DNA of 64,000 nucleotides from positions 33,515,001-33,579,000 of the forward strand of contig CM065397.1 of the NCBI GenBank assembly GCA_033060915.1, in the 5' to 3' direction. This DNA comes from Euryodendron excelsum. Lineage: Eukaryota > Streptophyta > Magnoliopsida > Ericales > Pentaphylacaceae. The position numbers and the translations under genes were made by a program. The notes under the pieces are model-generated. The model saw only the letters and a list, made by a program, of their open reading frames with translations, did not search any database and had not been told where the DNA came from. Position 1 is the first letter of the stretch. Each line of letters starts with the position of its first letter. Positions 23,197-34,079 of this stretch are shown here, in pieces.

Positions 23197-23215
23197 TGGC
23201 GACTCCACTGGGGAC
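23197..23215 (+). other. Primer binding site (Arg-tRNA type), element I
   Basis: TGGCGACTCCACTGGGGAC begins two bases after the LTR end. Its complement ends AGTCGCCA and matches the 3' end of plant tRNA-Arg (acceptor stem ending GGAGTCG plus CCA). This primer is typical of Ogre/Tat elements. Confidence 0.85.
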
Positions 23216-23380
23216 ACTTAGAGGGTTAGGCCGTAGTCATGTCTCGTTACCCCTCACCCATGTAGAGTCTTCAATTGACTTGTTCAATCCTATTCACTTT
23301 AAATTTTCAAAATCAAATTTTCAAAATTATTTTAAAAAAAACATGCATCTATTCATATTATCTTGTATTAAGTTTGTCAT

Positions 23381-23413
23381 CCACATACTAACACTTGCAT
23401 CTTTGTTTTGTAG
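23381..23413 (+). promoter_or_regulatory. Branch point and splice-acceptor-like site, element I
   Basis: TACTAAC at 23386-23392 is followed by a T-rich stretch and TTTGTTTTGTAG ending at 23413; the branch A is 22 nt before the AG. The same string is present in element III (51684-51711, minus), about 215 bp downstream of the LTR. The matching donor is deleted from this element's 5' LTR. Confidence 0.5.
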
Positions 23414-23959
23414 GTACACAGTTTGTTTAAATTTTATTAACTGCTATGCATGAATATGATGAACAGGATGAATGGGAGTTGTTGGGCTCTTTCCTCCACT
23501 TTTAAAAATCACACACACACTGCATGTGCGCCTGCATTCTGCATACTTGCATTATTACCCTGATATGTCCTGTCTAGTTAGAAAGGGGGAACGGTATATT
23601 GGTTGTGGGCAAGATGCTGTGTCAATTTCTTGCCTACAACCTCTTGATGGTTCCTCCGCTCGGATCACCAACCGATCATGGCACCACCTCGGGGAGTGGG
23701 CCTAGGTTTGAAGATCCGGGGACCGAGCCATTTTAGGACGCATTAGTCAACCCTCAACCTTATACTCATATAGACACCATGCATAGCCGAACCTCCGCCG
23801 GATTTAAGACACGCGCACTGTTTTCCAAAACCACAGAGGAAAGAGCGACTGCTCTTACTTTCATTTATACCTGCTTGTTCCTATTGTTATAATGCTTGCA
23901 TTCTTACTGTTATAATGACTATCTAACTGCTCATACATGCACGTTTACCTTGTTATTGC

Positions 23960-25160
23960 ATTCTCTCTCCTTATATTCTTTGCATATCCATGTTCATGCA
24001 TTCAATATCCCATGCTAAGACAAGAGTTCCAAGTAACTCAAGTCACTGCATTCTCATGCATATGATCAACCCATTGAGAATGACACCAAAGTCACTCTCC
24101 CTTGCATTAGACCTACCTAAACCCTAAGGGTTCCCACGTTAACCCTAAGGACTCATTGCATGCATTTTTAAGACATCTCATAAGAGGGGTCCCAATCCCT
24201 TTATGCTCACGGAGATAGGATTGCCATGAAGACAAGGGGCAACCAATCAGCAAGGTCTCTCAGCGACCTCCTCGACATCAAATTCAAGGAAGGCGAATCC
24301 GAAGACTCAAGAGTGGTTTAGGTTTTCCTTTGTAAAACTAGATAGGTGGAAGTTCAATGGAAACTGTTCCCCCTCCCCCTGTTAAAATGTATTTCAATTC
24401 TTTTGTGTCTTAAACCCAAAGTTCAATGTAGTTCTTTATTTTTTTGCGAATGAATGGATAGATGATTGTATGAATGGATGAAGGTTCCCACTCAACAGTA
24501 AGGTACCTGCATACAGGGGCAAACCCCCTATCTCCAAATGTGAGCTAATACATCATGCTTAATCTCCCTCTCAAGCAGGGGCACCCCTAGGACATGCATT
24601 GCACAAAAATTTTCAAATCAAGGCACTGACTTCCCTTTTGTTTCTTGCCTTCTATCCTCCCCCTCCTCATCTCTATGTACTAAGAGAACCGAAAACAGAA
24701 GCAAGACGAGAAGGGAGTTTCCTAAACCATTCATTTATTATTATCATATGGCGTATACGTTCACTTCTATTATGCTCATGCATTCATATCTGTTATGAGA
24801 CAAGAGTTCCAAGAAACTCAAGTCATTCTCATGCATCTAATCAAACGTAGAGAGAAAGGAACAATCCAATCTCATATTAATCAAACCTACCAAAACTCTT
24901 ACGGGTTCTTAAACCCTAAGGATTCATGGCATGCATGGAACCATATCTCGAAAGAGGCCCAAATCTCTCTCAGTTCGTAGAGGCGGGATTGCCCAAATAA
25001 GGAAACATCAACCGGCCCACGTCGAAGAGGTATTGTATTGCATAATAGGGGCAAAACCCCGCCTCCAAAATGGACTTGTCATCAAGTCTAGATTCCCTCA
25101 AAGAAGGGACCTTCATAGGGCATGCATCGTATAGAACTTCCAACTCCATGTACTGACTAC
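23960..25160 (+). repeat. Diverged direct duplication in element I
   Basis: Two related stretches share GACAAGAGTTCCAAG (24019 and 24799), AACCCTAAGGA followed by GCATGCAT (about 24140 and 24915) and GGGGCAAA...CTCCAAA (about 24518 and 25049). Offsets vary from about 530 to 780 bp, so insertions and deletions followed the duplication. The mirrored counterpart in element III is 49930-51240. Confidence 0.6.
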
Positions 25161-25303
25161 ATTTCGTTTTCCTTTTTCAGGTCAAATAGCACAATCGAAC
25201 TCGTGAAACCCCTCTAGCATTCAAACTCACGGAAGGATAAACCTAGTTGTTAGAAAAGGCCAAACCTACATCAAAGAGCAAGAAGAACTGACCGTCCATC
25301 TAC

Positions 25304-25471
25304 AAGACATTACCTCCACGACATGTCACAACAATCACTATCTATGCAGAAGAGGACCTCACCATTTGCGAAGTCTTGTCAGACCCATGCATTGCAACAA
25401 CACATCCTCTAACTTCCAAATGCATGACAAATGTCGTCAACTCGCCCTCCATTGATACACCTGATGAATGA
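25304..25471 (+). other. Short reading frame conserved with element III
   Basis: A 55-codon open frame contains VLSDPCI within a stretch that also matches the minus ORF 49777-49511 of element III (shared pattern LPP.H...TITI....ED...C.VLSDPCI.T). Most other stretches of the two internal regions do not keep a common frame this well. I do not recognise the protein; it may be a relic of gag or of a lineage-specific ORF. Confidence 0.35.
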
Positions 25472-25919
25472 AGCACCAAGAGGTTGATGTAGTCCCAAAA
25501 CCTATTAAGGGTTCTCACTAAAAGGCCCACAAGAAAGAGAGGTTTTCATAAAATTCATTTGTTTCCTTTTTGTCTATCTATTTTCTTGCATATCTTATTT
25601 AAATAAGCACACATGCCGTGCATTCATTATTTGAAATGAAAAAGATGAAGTTTCCGGTTTATCCCCTTTGTCTTATACTCTTGTGGAGGATTGTTGCGTT
25701 TAAGGATTCTTTCCCATTTAGTGATGACTAGACTTGAAGGACGGGATAGCATAGGCCACCCATTTAAAAGGGGTTAAAATCTTCGAGAGACAAAGAGACA
25801 ATGAGAGATAGGAGGAAAACAGTCTCAATAGAGAAGTGCATAGTTTATTGAAAAGGCGACACTTGCGTGATATCATGGCTAAGCGGTGGGCAGTCGAGTC
25901 CCTAAAATGATGAGAAGTC

Positions 25920-26490
25920 ATTGTTCTACTTATCCCAAATAAACACTACCCTTTGCTCAGCCCACTAGAGCCGTACATAATTTCTTTTCAGATATCCCCA
26001 AACCTATAACCATCCCTCACATTGGGGTAAGCACAGAATAGTTGATTTGATGGAACATGTAGGGTTTCACTGACAGAAACACATCATCCCTAGGAGTATT
26101 GTCTAAATTTTGTACTAAGGCTTTATGGACTAAGCAATTCAATTTGAAATAATTAGAGGCCCTCAATTTTATTACTATACACAAAATATCCCCTTTGCTT
26201 AACCCACTAGTGCCTCGCAAAAAGTGGAAGATTTGTTTTTGTCAACCTCGATCCAAAACCATCCCCCCACACTGGGGCAGACAGGCAGCAGAAAATCTGG
26301 CAGAGAACGTCATCGACCATCAAGCTGAAGTAACGTGAAGGCTATATGGATCAAGCAATCTTGTTCAAAATGAAGAAAGGCCCTCATTCCATTTCCTATA
26401 CAGTTAAAAGCAACCCTTGTCAAACCTATTGAACTAGTTACCTTTCCTTTTCAGAAAACATCCCAACCTAGGGATCACCGTCCACAATGG
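25920..26490 (+). repeat. Degenerate 215-250 bp repeats
   Basis: Three units centred on CATCCCTCACATTGGGG (26011), CATCCCCCCACACTGGGG (about 26260) and CACCGTCCACAATGGG (26476), each preceded by a TTTGCT..ACCCACTAG-like block and followed by a GGATCAAGCAATC-like block. Counterparts: 34110-34420 in element II and 48590-49130 in element III. Confidence 0.6.
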
Positions 26491-26814
26491 GTTAAATCGA
26501 AATGCTAAGGAAAGGGTTTGAGGAAAAGAAGTTGTAGAAATGTTCAAAAAAAAGGGGGGGCATATAAAAAAAAAAGACCGAAAAAGAACCATGTTTGTGC
26601 TATCTTGAAAAGCATATAGGAAAAACAGAAGTTTAAAAAAAAAAAAAAGAAGAGGGAAGAAAGAAAAGGGGCAAATGTCAGACTAAGAGGTCAAAAGTTA
26701 CAAGAAAGGTCAACTCCTCTTGTAAAATAGAAAATTCAAATGTGATCCTAGGTAACAAAGCCATCAGGTAGAAGTAATAGGTTTTAGCCTTTACCCTTTC
26801 TTGTAAAAATCCAA

Positions 26815-27330
26815 AACCGTGGCCTACATTATGACCCTATTAAAGTCCTCTCTGATTGAAAAGGATTGGTTGATCTAAATGAGCCAGACGTGTTACTGAA
26901 ACTAGAGGAGGATATCAAGGGACGAAACCCCACTGGAAGATCGACTAAGGATGGTGTGGATCTAAACCCTATTATAAACAACATTAAATTTGAGCCTGCG
27001 CATCCATTTCATTCATAAACCCCTTAACCCAGCCTACATTACGGTCCAAATTAAAGTCCTCTCTAATCAAAGAAAATTGCTTTGTCCAAATAAGCCTGAA
27101 CAATACCAAGACAACTAGGCTGAGAAAGGAGAACTGGAAGGGAATGCAAGGGGCAATCTCATGCTCCAAGGTGTGCTCAGATGGTTTCAGTTTAAAAAAC
27201 CCACTAAAAGAAGATCTCTGAGCCTAAATATCCCTTCGTTTCTTACAACCCCTAAACCCAGCCTACACTACGGTCCTAAAAGAAGTCTTCTCAAATTGAG
27301 AGCTTAGCTGTTTATCGCTCTACAAAGGGC
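26815..27330 (+). repeat. Degenerate 210-230 bp repeats
   Basis: Three units begin GCCTACATT at 26822 and 27032 and GCCTACACT at 27261. Each continues with an AAAGTCCTCTC-like block. Counterparts occur at 34785-34995 (element II) and 47800-48260 (element III, minus). Confidence 0.65.
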
Positions 27331-27654
27331 ATGCGAGTTGTCGCTCAAGCCATGGTGGCATTTTGGAGATCTGAGAGAGAAAACCAAGTGAGATCAGAAA
27401 AATTTCAAACAGTAACCCTGTAGAAAGTAGGGATAGAATAGCAAACCGAAAGGTCAAGATCCCTGGAGAATGGTGTAAATGCTATCACACCCCGATGAGA
27501 ATGGGACAAAACTAAATGGGGCAGAATCCTACGAAGGAAACAGAATCCTGAGAATATGGGCCCTGGGGCAATCTTGGGACATTTCTTGTAAATAGTTTAT
27601 ATACATGTAGTACTGATGCATCCATGACATGTATAACCTGTAAATCCATTTAGA

Positions 27655-27965
27655 TTCCTATGAAGTTTGTATCTATTCATGCATTCAAATGCATTCCTGT
27701 ATGAACCTGTTCATTTGTAAGAAAGTAGGTCATGCATTTAATTCAATTTTTACATAAATCTGTGCATTTATCACAAAAATGGGGGACATTGCATTTAATT
27801 CTATTCCTGTATGTGCATTGTCCAAAAATATAACATGCGTTCATTTTCACTTCTATGTGAACCTGTGCATTAAAAAAAAAGTAGGATATGCATTCGATTT
27901 AATTCCTATATAAACATGTGCATTCATAAAAAATAGATCATGCATTTAATCCCATGGGCAATCAT
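27655..27965 (+). repeat. 50-60 bp minisatellite-like repeats
   Basis: Six or so units near 27674, 27732, 27790, 27835, 27889 and 27938 share ATGCATTTAATTC, a CCTATATAAAC-like block and TGTGCATT followed by an A-run. The mirror copy in element III is 47165-47440; element II lacks it. Confidence 0.65.
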
Positions 27966-28079
27966 CATAAAAAATGATGACACCCCTTAACGGGGCATTT
28001 TTAAACTGTTTTTGCACAAAAACTCTCTTTGTCTTTCTGTCTCTCTCAAATAGGAAACAATGAACAAGGCAAAACATAA

Positions 28080-28280
28080 AAAGGAGCTAAAGCCACCCCT
28101 CAGATATTTCCAGTACCGGCTCACACCTCAGAAAACTCAGATTTCCATGACCAACAAGAAACAGAGAATGGGGCAATGGCCCACCCTCGACCTCCCCAAT
28201 CAAACGACTTCGAAAGAGGGGTAGTGAATAAGTGTCTGATCACCCAAAGCTGGAATAATGAAGCACATCCCCAACAATGA
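28080..28280 (+). other. Conserved short sense ORF, element I copy
   Basis: The frame from about 28080 to TGA 28278-28280 is about 66 codons and contains AHTSENSDFHDQQETENGAM and a C-terminus NEAHPQQ. Element III has the same frame (47156-46851, minus) with mostly conservative differences and a longer 5' part beginning with Met. Here TAA precedes the conserved part. Upstream TCTGTCTCTCTCAAATAG (ending about 28052) looks like a splice acceptor, so it could be a 3' exon. No family recognised. Confidence 0.4.
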
Positions 28281-29125
28281 GCATCGCCCCCCTACCAAAG
28301 TCTAGTAAGGCTTACGAAGGTCTGTCATACAACCATAGGAGCATATGAGTGTCCTTCACAAATCCTGGCGAGCAACGCATGCAATCAACGGCTGACTGAG
28401 TCACCCCCTCGTGGAAACATCAACAAGTTCAAGAGAAACAGAGATAGGGCTATTATGGAGAAATGGACCAATCTTGAGAAGTATGTCAACCCCCTGAATG
28501 AGCTCTCCTATGCATCGCAAACTCAGAATGTGAGAACAAGAGCTTCATTGGGACATAAGAAAACTAGGGGCAGGAGATCAGAAGAAAAGACTGCACACAG
28601 AATCCAAGCTGAGATGAGACAGCTATGATGCAACCAGAAGGAAAAATGGGTCCCATAACGTCAGCCAAATCTTCTCGAATACTTAGGAGGAAACCATACT
28701 TGTGATTAGAGGGAGCGAGCTCATGGAAGAAAGACAAGTCAGGCTGCCAGAAGGGTACCACTGCAAAAAATAAGTTGCACCAATAGGAGAGAAACTATAC
28801 AACCAAGGGACCAACGAAAAATGTCTTGTTCATTTGGAGGATACCTGTCATACCAAATCCGCAGTCGGCTCAAAATAATGTCGGCCATCCTAAAGGATAA
28901 AAGTGAAAAAACTTTGGCATCCATTTCCTCTTTAAATGTTCGCTTGACTAAAGGTAATGGGTCGACTGGAGGCCTATTCCCCCCCTTCCATTCTGGCTAG
29001 AGGATGCCTTGTTAGTTGATTTGCGACTACCCCTAGAGCGGCTGGAGCTGCGAACAAGAATTTGTTCAGGCCATCTTCCTGAAGCGGCGTCTCTTCTCAG
29101 AACCATCATCGTCTGTGTCCGCCAT
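28200..29125 (-). pseudogene. Antisense ORF remnant in element I
   Basis: ATG at 29125-29123 on the strand opposite to the element, with an N-terminus of MAD, an acidic DDDGSE and a basic RRR run shared with elements II and III. The frame then breaks repeatedly. Later pieces (28924-28739 and 28761-28564) include HELAPSNHKYGFLL and IMGP-like blocks matching element III but not the PMD of element II. The end (TGA at 28202-28200) overlaps the sense ORF by about 80 bp. Antisense extra ORFs near the 3' LTR are known in Tat-lineage elements. Product unknown. Confidence 0.5.
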
Positions 29126-29239
29126 CCAGAAAGGTAAGTCAAGGTAAAAGGTATTAGTATTTGGTATATGCAGTTCAAAAGATAAGAAATAAAAGCAAGA
29201 AAGAAATAATAATGATAATAACCAAAGGTAAAACATAAA

Positions 29240-29760
29240 TAAAAATGAATGACACGACTTTCATATATATCCTATTCAAACCAACCTAAAAGGTTTCTTA
29301 AACTTTTTATTCAAAGTTTCTTTTCTAAATCAACTCTCAAAGGTTCCTTAAAAATTCTACTTCGAAAATCAGGGTCAAAAATCATTTTCAAAATCAGATC
29401 TCAAATTTTTTTAATCCATCCCCAAGTTTTTCTGATTCAGTTTTTCAAGAAAATTCCTTTTCCAATCAGGTTTAAGATTCCCCCCAAACTATTCTTTAAA
29501 AAGAGTCTTAGACAAAATAAATCCTTAAAAATTTTCAAGGTTTCACTTCACAAATTCTTCCTTCCAAAATTTCTATTAAGTTCCAAAGTTTTCCATCCTA
29601 CATCCTTGTCAATCTAAAAAAAAAAAAAAAAATTTCAAATCCAAAAGAGTTCTTAAATTCTTACCTCCAAAATGTCTCCTAAAATGCTATTTTCCAAAAT
29701 CTTTCCAAGTTTTCTGTCCAACAAGATTTCAAAATTCAAGTCTTAGATCAAAATGAAATC
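29240..29760 (+). other. T/A-rich, G-poor stretch before the 3' end of element I
   Basis: Composition resembles the G-depleted LTR tract, with TTTTCAAA and TTCCAAA motifs and an A-run near 29620. The ORF 29249-29617 is low complexity. Elements II (37490-38170) and III (45300-45900) have an equivalent stretch. Confidence 0.55.
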
Positions 29761-29918
29761 CGTACACATTCGGGGTAGCTTTGCCCTTTTTCCCGCCAAA
29801 ACTCATTTTCGAAGGCCTTTTTGGCCCGACATCCATTTTTGACCCCCATTGTCGAAAGATTCCCAATGTCTGTCCCTCCGACTACCTCGCGGTCAACATG
29901 GGACTCTTACTTTTATTG

Positions 29919-29960
29919 TTTTCTGTCTTTGACAAACAAAGACAAAAAAAGAGGGGCAGC
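29919..29960 (+). promoter_or_regulatory. Hairpin plus polypurine tract, element I
   Basis: TTTTCTGTCTTTG (29919-29931), a 5-nt loop, then CAAAGACAAAAAA (29937-29949) with one mismatch, running straight into AGAGGGGCAGC and the LTR start at 29961. The purine arm and the polypurine tract form one continuous tract. Confidence 0.75.
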
Positions 29961-32900
29961 TGTAAGCACCCCATTTTTGACCTCTCGACAATCTACGCTC
30001 CGTCTAGACTTGTACTCAAGTTAATATGGACGTATTCCAATCGAAACCAACTCTCTAAGTCCAAATCCCGTCTGTCCATCACTTTGCGGGCCCACCAGGC
30101 CCAAATAGAGGTAAAATGACCAAAATGCCCTTAGGGGCATTGTCCTTTCCAATTCCAACTCCAACCCCTCTCTCGAGACAGTTGATTCCTCGAGACGGTA
30201 AATCTATTCCAAACCAGGCACGTCTTTCCGAAGATGGTAAGTCCCCTTTCCATTTCTAATCCCTTTCTCGAGACAGTTTATTCCTCGAGAAGGTAAATCT
30301 AACCCAATTAGGCACGTCTTTTCGAAGACAGTAAGTCTTCTTTCCAATTCCAAATCAGGCACGTCTTTCCGAAGACAATAAGACCCCTTTCCAATTCCAA
30401 TCTCTCTCTCGAGATAGTTTATTCCTCAAGACGGTCTGGCACATTTTTCAAAAAAATCTCTTCGAAATGGTAAGTCCCTTTAAACCTGTCAACCGGGATG
30501 AGACCCCAAGTCCCCTAAATGGTAGAACAGTCTACCTTTGGCGCCTGCTACACTGCCAATACAGAAATGTCCGTTTAGGCATGCCTTCCGAGAAAGTTGA
30601 CTTCTCAGGTCCTAAGTCCCTTTAGCAGCTTCCCAAGATCAGGCAGCCTCGGGAATGATCGCGAACCGTCAGAGTAGCTGAAATACTCTCAAACATCATA
30701 ACCGTCAGAGTATCGGAAACACTCGCAAACAGGTTGATATAGGGAATTGCCAACAAACCCCTGTATCACGAGACCGCTGTCAGAGTGGTGGAAACACTCA
30801 AAACCCAAGTCAACACCGGTGCCTGCTAGCCCACTTTGGTGAAAAATGACCAAACTGCCTCTTGGGCCTTTTCTGAGACTTTTCGGTCAAGATGACCATT
30901 TCGCCCCTAAGCATCCGAATGGCCCAAGAACCACACCGGCTCTGGGTATCAAACCGGTAACTTTTCGAGAATGCTTTTATAGTGTCCTCAACCTTTTTTT
31001 ATCCTTTCGGATCATTCCGAGTCAGTTCCGGCAAACCCGGTACAAAATGACCGTTTTGCCCCTAGTGGGCCGGTCTCCTTTTCCAACCACACTGGCTCTG
31101 GGTATCAAACTGGTGACTTCCCGAGAATGCGTTTTATAGTATTCTCAACCATTCTTCATCCTTTCAGATCGTTCCGAGTCAGTTCCGGTAAACCCAGTAC
31201 GAAATGACCGTTTTGCCCCTGGTGGGCCGGTCACCTTTTCCAATCAGACCGGCTCTGGGAATCAAACCAACAACCATTGGGAATATTCTGAATAGTGTTT
31301 CCAAATCTCGAGTCTTCTTCCGGGACAATCCGAGTCCGTCCCGGCAGCTTTCCAACCCGATTGACCATTTTGCCCCTAACGGCTCGGTCAACCCCTCCGA
31401 CACATCATATCCTCATTTTTCAAGTCAAATACCTTTGGGACACTATTCTAAGTGTTCCTACCCTGTTCCATCTCTCCAAGTCATTCTCGGCCTCTTCAAA
31501 TCATTCCTGGACTTTCCGAAGTCACTCATAGTGAAGCCATGCTAAAAATTGCATGGTAGTCACTAGTACAGGCACCCAAATCTAGTCAAAGATACATTGC
31601 TTGCCGACCTAAATACTTTCCTAACTGGCTGGCGCCACTAGGAGGAATTTTGCCCTAGCGCCACTGCAACAGGCACCAGGTCTGTCCTCCCTCTATAAAT
31701 ACAGAGCCTCCTCCAACGTGAAAGAGGTCCGTAAACTCAGTCTAAAAACACCAATATTCGATATACAGAGCTCGAACACTCCCTAAACCCTAGCTTCCCT
31801 AGGTTTTCCAAACCCTAGCCACCATACACTAAACCCTAGCCTTCTATACACTCATACACATCCCCATACACTTATATACTAGCCTCCAACCCTCCTTAGA
31901 AGACTTGAAGAGCTACAATCTGAAATTTGAAGATTGAAGACAACTCTTGAGGATTGAAGATGAAGATCAAGATGAAGACCGAAGACAAGCAAGGCGCACA
32001 AAATAAATAAGACATAAGGTAGGCTTTCGTTTTACATTTTCGCACTCCCCCTCTCTCTTCTCTCTCCTAACCCACTTAAGTTTTCTCTATTTTAATCCCC
32101 CATCTCTTTCCCCCCCTTTTTTTGCATGCTTGAAACAAGGGGACTCTCGGTTCATGTGTAGGATTAGACTATCGGAGGGTCACTGTGTCGGGGGCTTTCC
32201 TTTAGGCTAACCGGAGACCACGTGGGTTCGGCCCCCTTGATTAAGTGGTGAAGCCTTAACCTTGTATTTTTACGACCCCAAACTTGCATTGTGCATATCA
32301 TAATCTTGCATCTTCCAAAAATCGTTTTCAAACTCATTTTCAAAGCTTGCATTAAACTTGTTTCAAAATTGCATCAAAATCTCCTTTTTCAAAGCTTGTT
32401 TTCAAAATCACAATCTTAGGGTGATTCTAGCCTTTTCATGGCTATGATTGCTTTAGAAAAGTGTTACATTCAAAGTGACCAATATGGTACATATTTTCAA
32501 CCCTTGTTGTTTTCAAAACCACTTTCTTAAAATGGTTCTAGCCTTCTTATGGTTAGAATCGTTTTAAGAAGGTGAGATGTTTTTATACTTTCCAAAAAAA
32601 TCTATTTTCAAAAATCTCTTTTCCTAAAACCTCCTCTTTCAACGTGCTTTCTAAAAGCTCTCCTTTCCAAAGTTGTTTTCAAAAACTCCCTCCAAAAATC
32701 TATTTTCCAAAACTTCTCTTTTTAAACTCCTTTCCAAAATGCTCTCTTCAAAGTCCACTTTCCAAAAACGTTCCCTAGGTTTCCATTCTAAAAACACTCC
32801 CTAAAAAATCTTTCCATAAACTCTCTCCAACAATCTTCTACCAAAATTCACTTTCCTAACAACTGTTCCCAAAATCTTCCTACTAGAAACTCCTCTCTAG

Positions 32901-33835
32901 GATTCCCTTCTAAAAGTCTTCGTTTCCAAAAACGCACTTTCTAAAAATCCTTTTTCTTGGTACCCAGGTTAAGCCCTATAATCCACAATTAGGAAACCCT
33001 AATTTTCTTTCCAAAAACATGGTTTTCAAACTTGGCTTCAAAACCTAGGTTTCCAAAACCTCTTATTTTTCTATATCAAAACTATACATATTTCCAAAAC
33101 TTATTTTCTATGTCAAGACTATACCTTTCCAAATCTAGAGTTTCTAAAACTCCCTTTTTCCAATCCTTGTCAATTCCAATCTTCCCTTTAAAAAACTAGA
33201 TCCAATCCTCCGTTTTTGGAAACAAAATCAAACTTCCTCTTTTAGAAATAAGATCCAATCCCTTCCTAATCCAAACCTTTCTTAGATAAAATCTTTCCTA
33301 ATTTCCTAAATCATAAGTTTCCTAAAACTTTCAAATTTTTCCTTAAACACTAAACTTCCACATCTTTCCTAATTCTACCCCTTTCCAAATCTTAACTTTC
33401 CAAACCTAAAGTCTTCAAATCTTTCCAATTCTAAAGCTTTCTAAACTCAAAACTTTCTTACTTTCAAAACTTCCCTATTTCAAAACTTTCCAAAAATGAC
33501 ACTTTCCTAATTCGAAAACCTTTCCTATTTCGAAAACTTTCCTAAAATGAAAACTTTTCAAAAATGACACTTTCCTAATTTGAACCTTTCCTAATTCAGA
33601 TCTTTCCAAAATTTCAAGCTTTCCTAATCTTCCAAGTCCAAGTATTCAAGTCAATTCTTCTCTAAAATCTTACCTAGTCAAATCCCATCCTACGTTTCTA
33701 AGTCTTAAGTCTTTCTAGGTTTCCTAAAACCAAATCTTTCAAAATCAAGTATTTTCAAATCTTCCAATCAAAATTCAATCTCTCAATCTTCCAATCCAAT
33801 TTCCAATTCAATCTCTTTCTTCCAATCATCTCTTG
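29961..33835 (+). mobile_element. 3' LTR of element I, truncated
   Basis: Starts TGTAAGCACCCC after the polypurine tract. Hairpin units 30160-30440; 157-bp anchors at 30944, 31100 and 31257 (spacing 156 and 157); reduced palindromes 31628-31680; TATAAATA 31694-31701; AATAAA 32002-32007; donor GT 32019-32020. LTR homology ends near 33835, well before the expected GCGCGACA end, and element II sequence follows. Confidence 0.82.
31628..31701 (+). promoter_or_regulatory. LTR promoter, palindrome block shortened (3' LTR of element I)
   Basis: Only one and a half palindromes remain upstream of TATAAATA. The GGCGCCACTAGGAG half-site is fused to the sequence that normally follows the second palindrome, so the middle part is deleted. 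Confidence 0.55.
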
Positions 33836-34079
33836 AAAATGGTGGCTACTTTCTATACAAAGGGCATGGTGTATCTTAGGGAATGATCCAACTTGAAGGG
33901 ATGATAGCATGAGTTAACCACTCACCAAATGATCAGCTTTCCAGAGAGAAAGAGGATAAGGATGAGTGAGGATACTACCCAAAGACAGCACTTGCAGGAT
34001 TCCGAAGCTAAGCGATGTGTGGCCAGTATATCAAATTGAAGAAGAGCCATCTTTCACTTCCCCATATATAAATAAAAGG

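Larger units (their letters stand above)
23195..29960 (+). other. Internal region of element I
   Basis: Holds, in order: primer site, an acceptor-like site, a diverged direct duplication, a short conserved frame (25304-25471), three families of degenerate repeats, a short conserved sense ORF (28080-28280), an antisense ORF remnant (29125-28200), a T/A-rich G-poor stretch (29240-29760), and a hairpin with the polypurine tract. No gag, protease, RT, RNase H or integrase motif is visible in any frame. A-rich low complexity occurs near 26540-26660. Confidence 0.7.
13817..33835 (+). mobile_element. Element I: giant-LTR Ogre/Tat-like retrotransposon without gag-pol
   Basis: Layout: 5' LTR 13817-23194 (containing a nested solo LTR), primer site 23197-23215, internal region to 29960, polypurine tract, then a 3' LTR cut off near 33835. 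Very long LTRs and an Arg-tRNA primer site are known features of the Ogre/Tat lineage. I find no RT, RNase H, integrase or gag motif in the internal region in any frame, so it was probably non-autonomous or its genes have been replaced. The insertion lies inside the Athila polyprotein. Confidence 0.8.

Noticed and set aside
23197..23215. tRNA-Arg gene fragment
   Set aside because: Only the acceptor end is matched, in the complementary sense and right after an LTR; it is a primer site.
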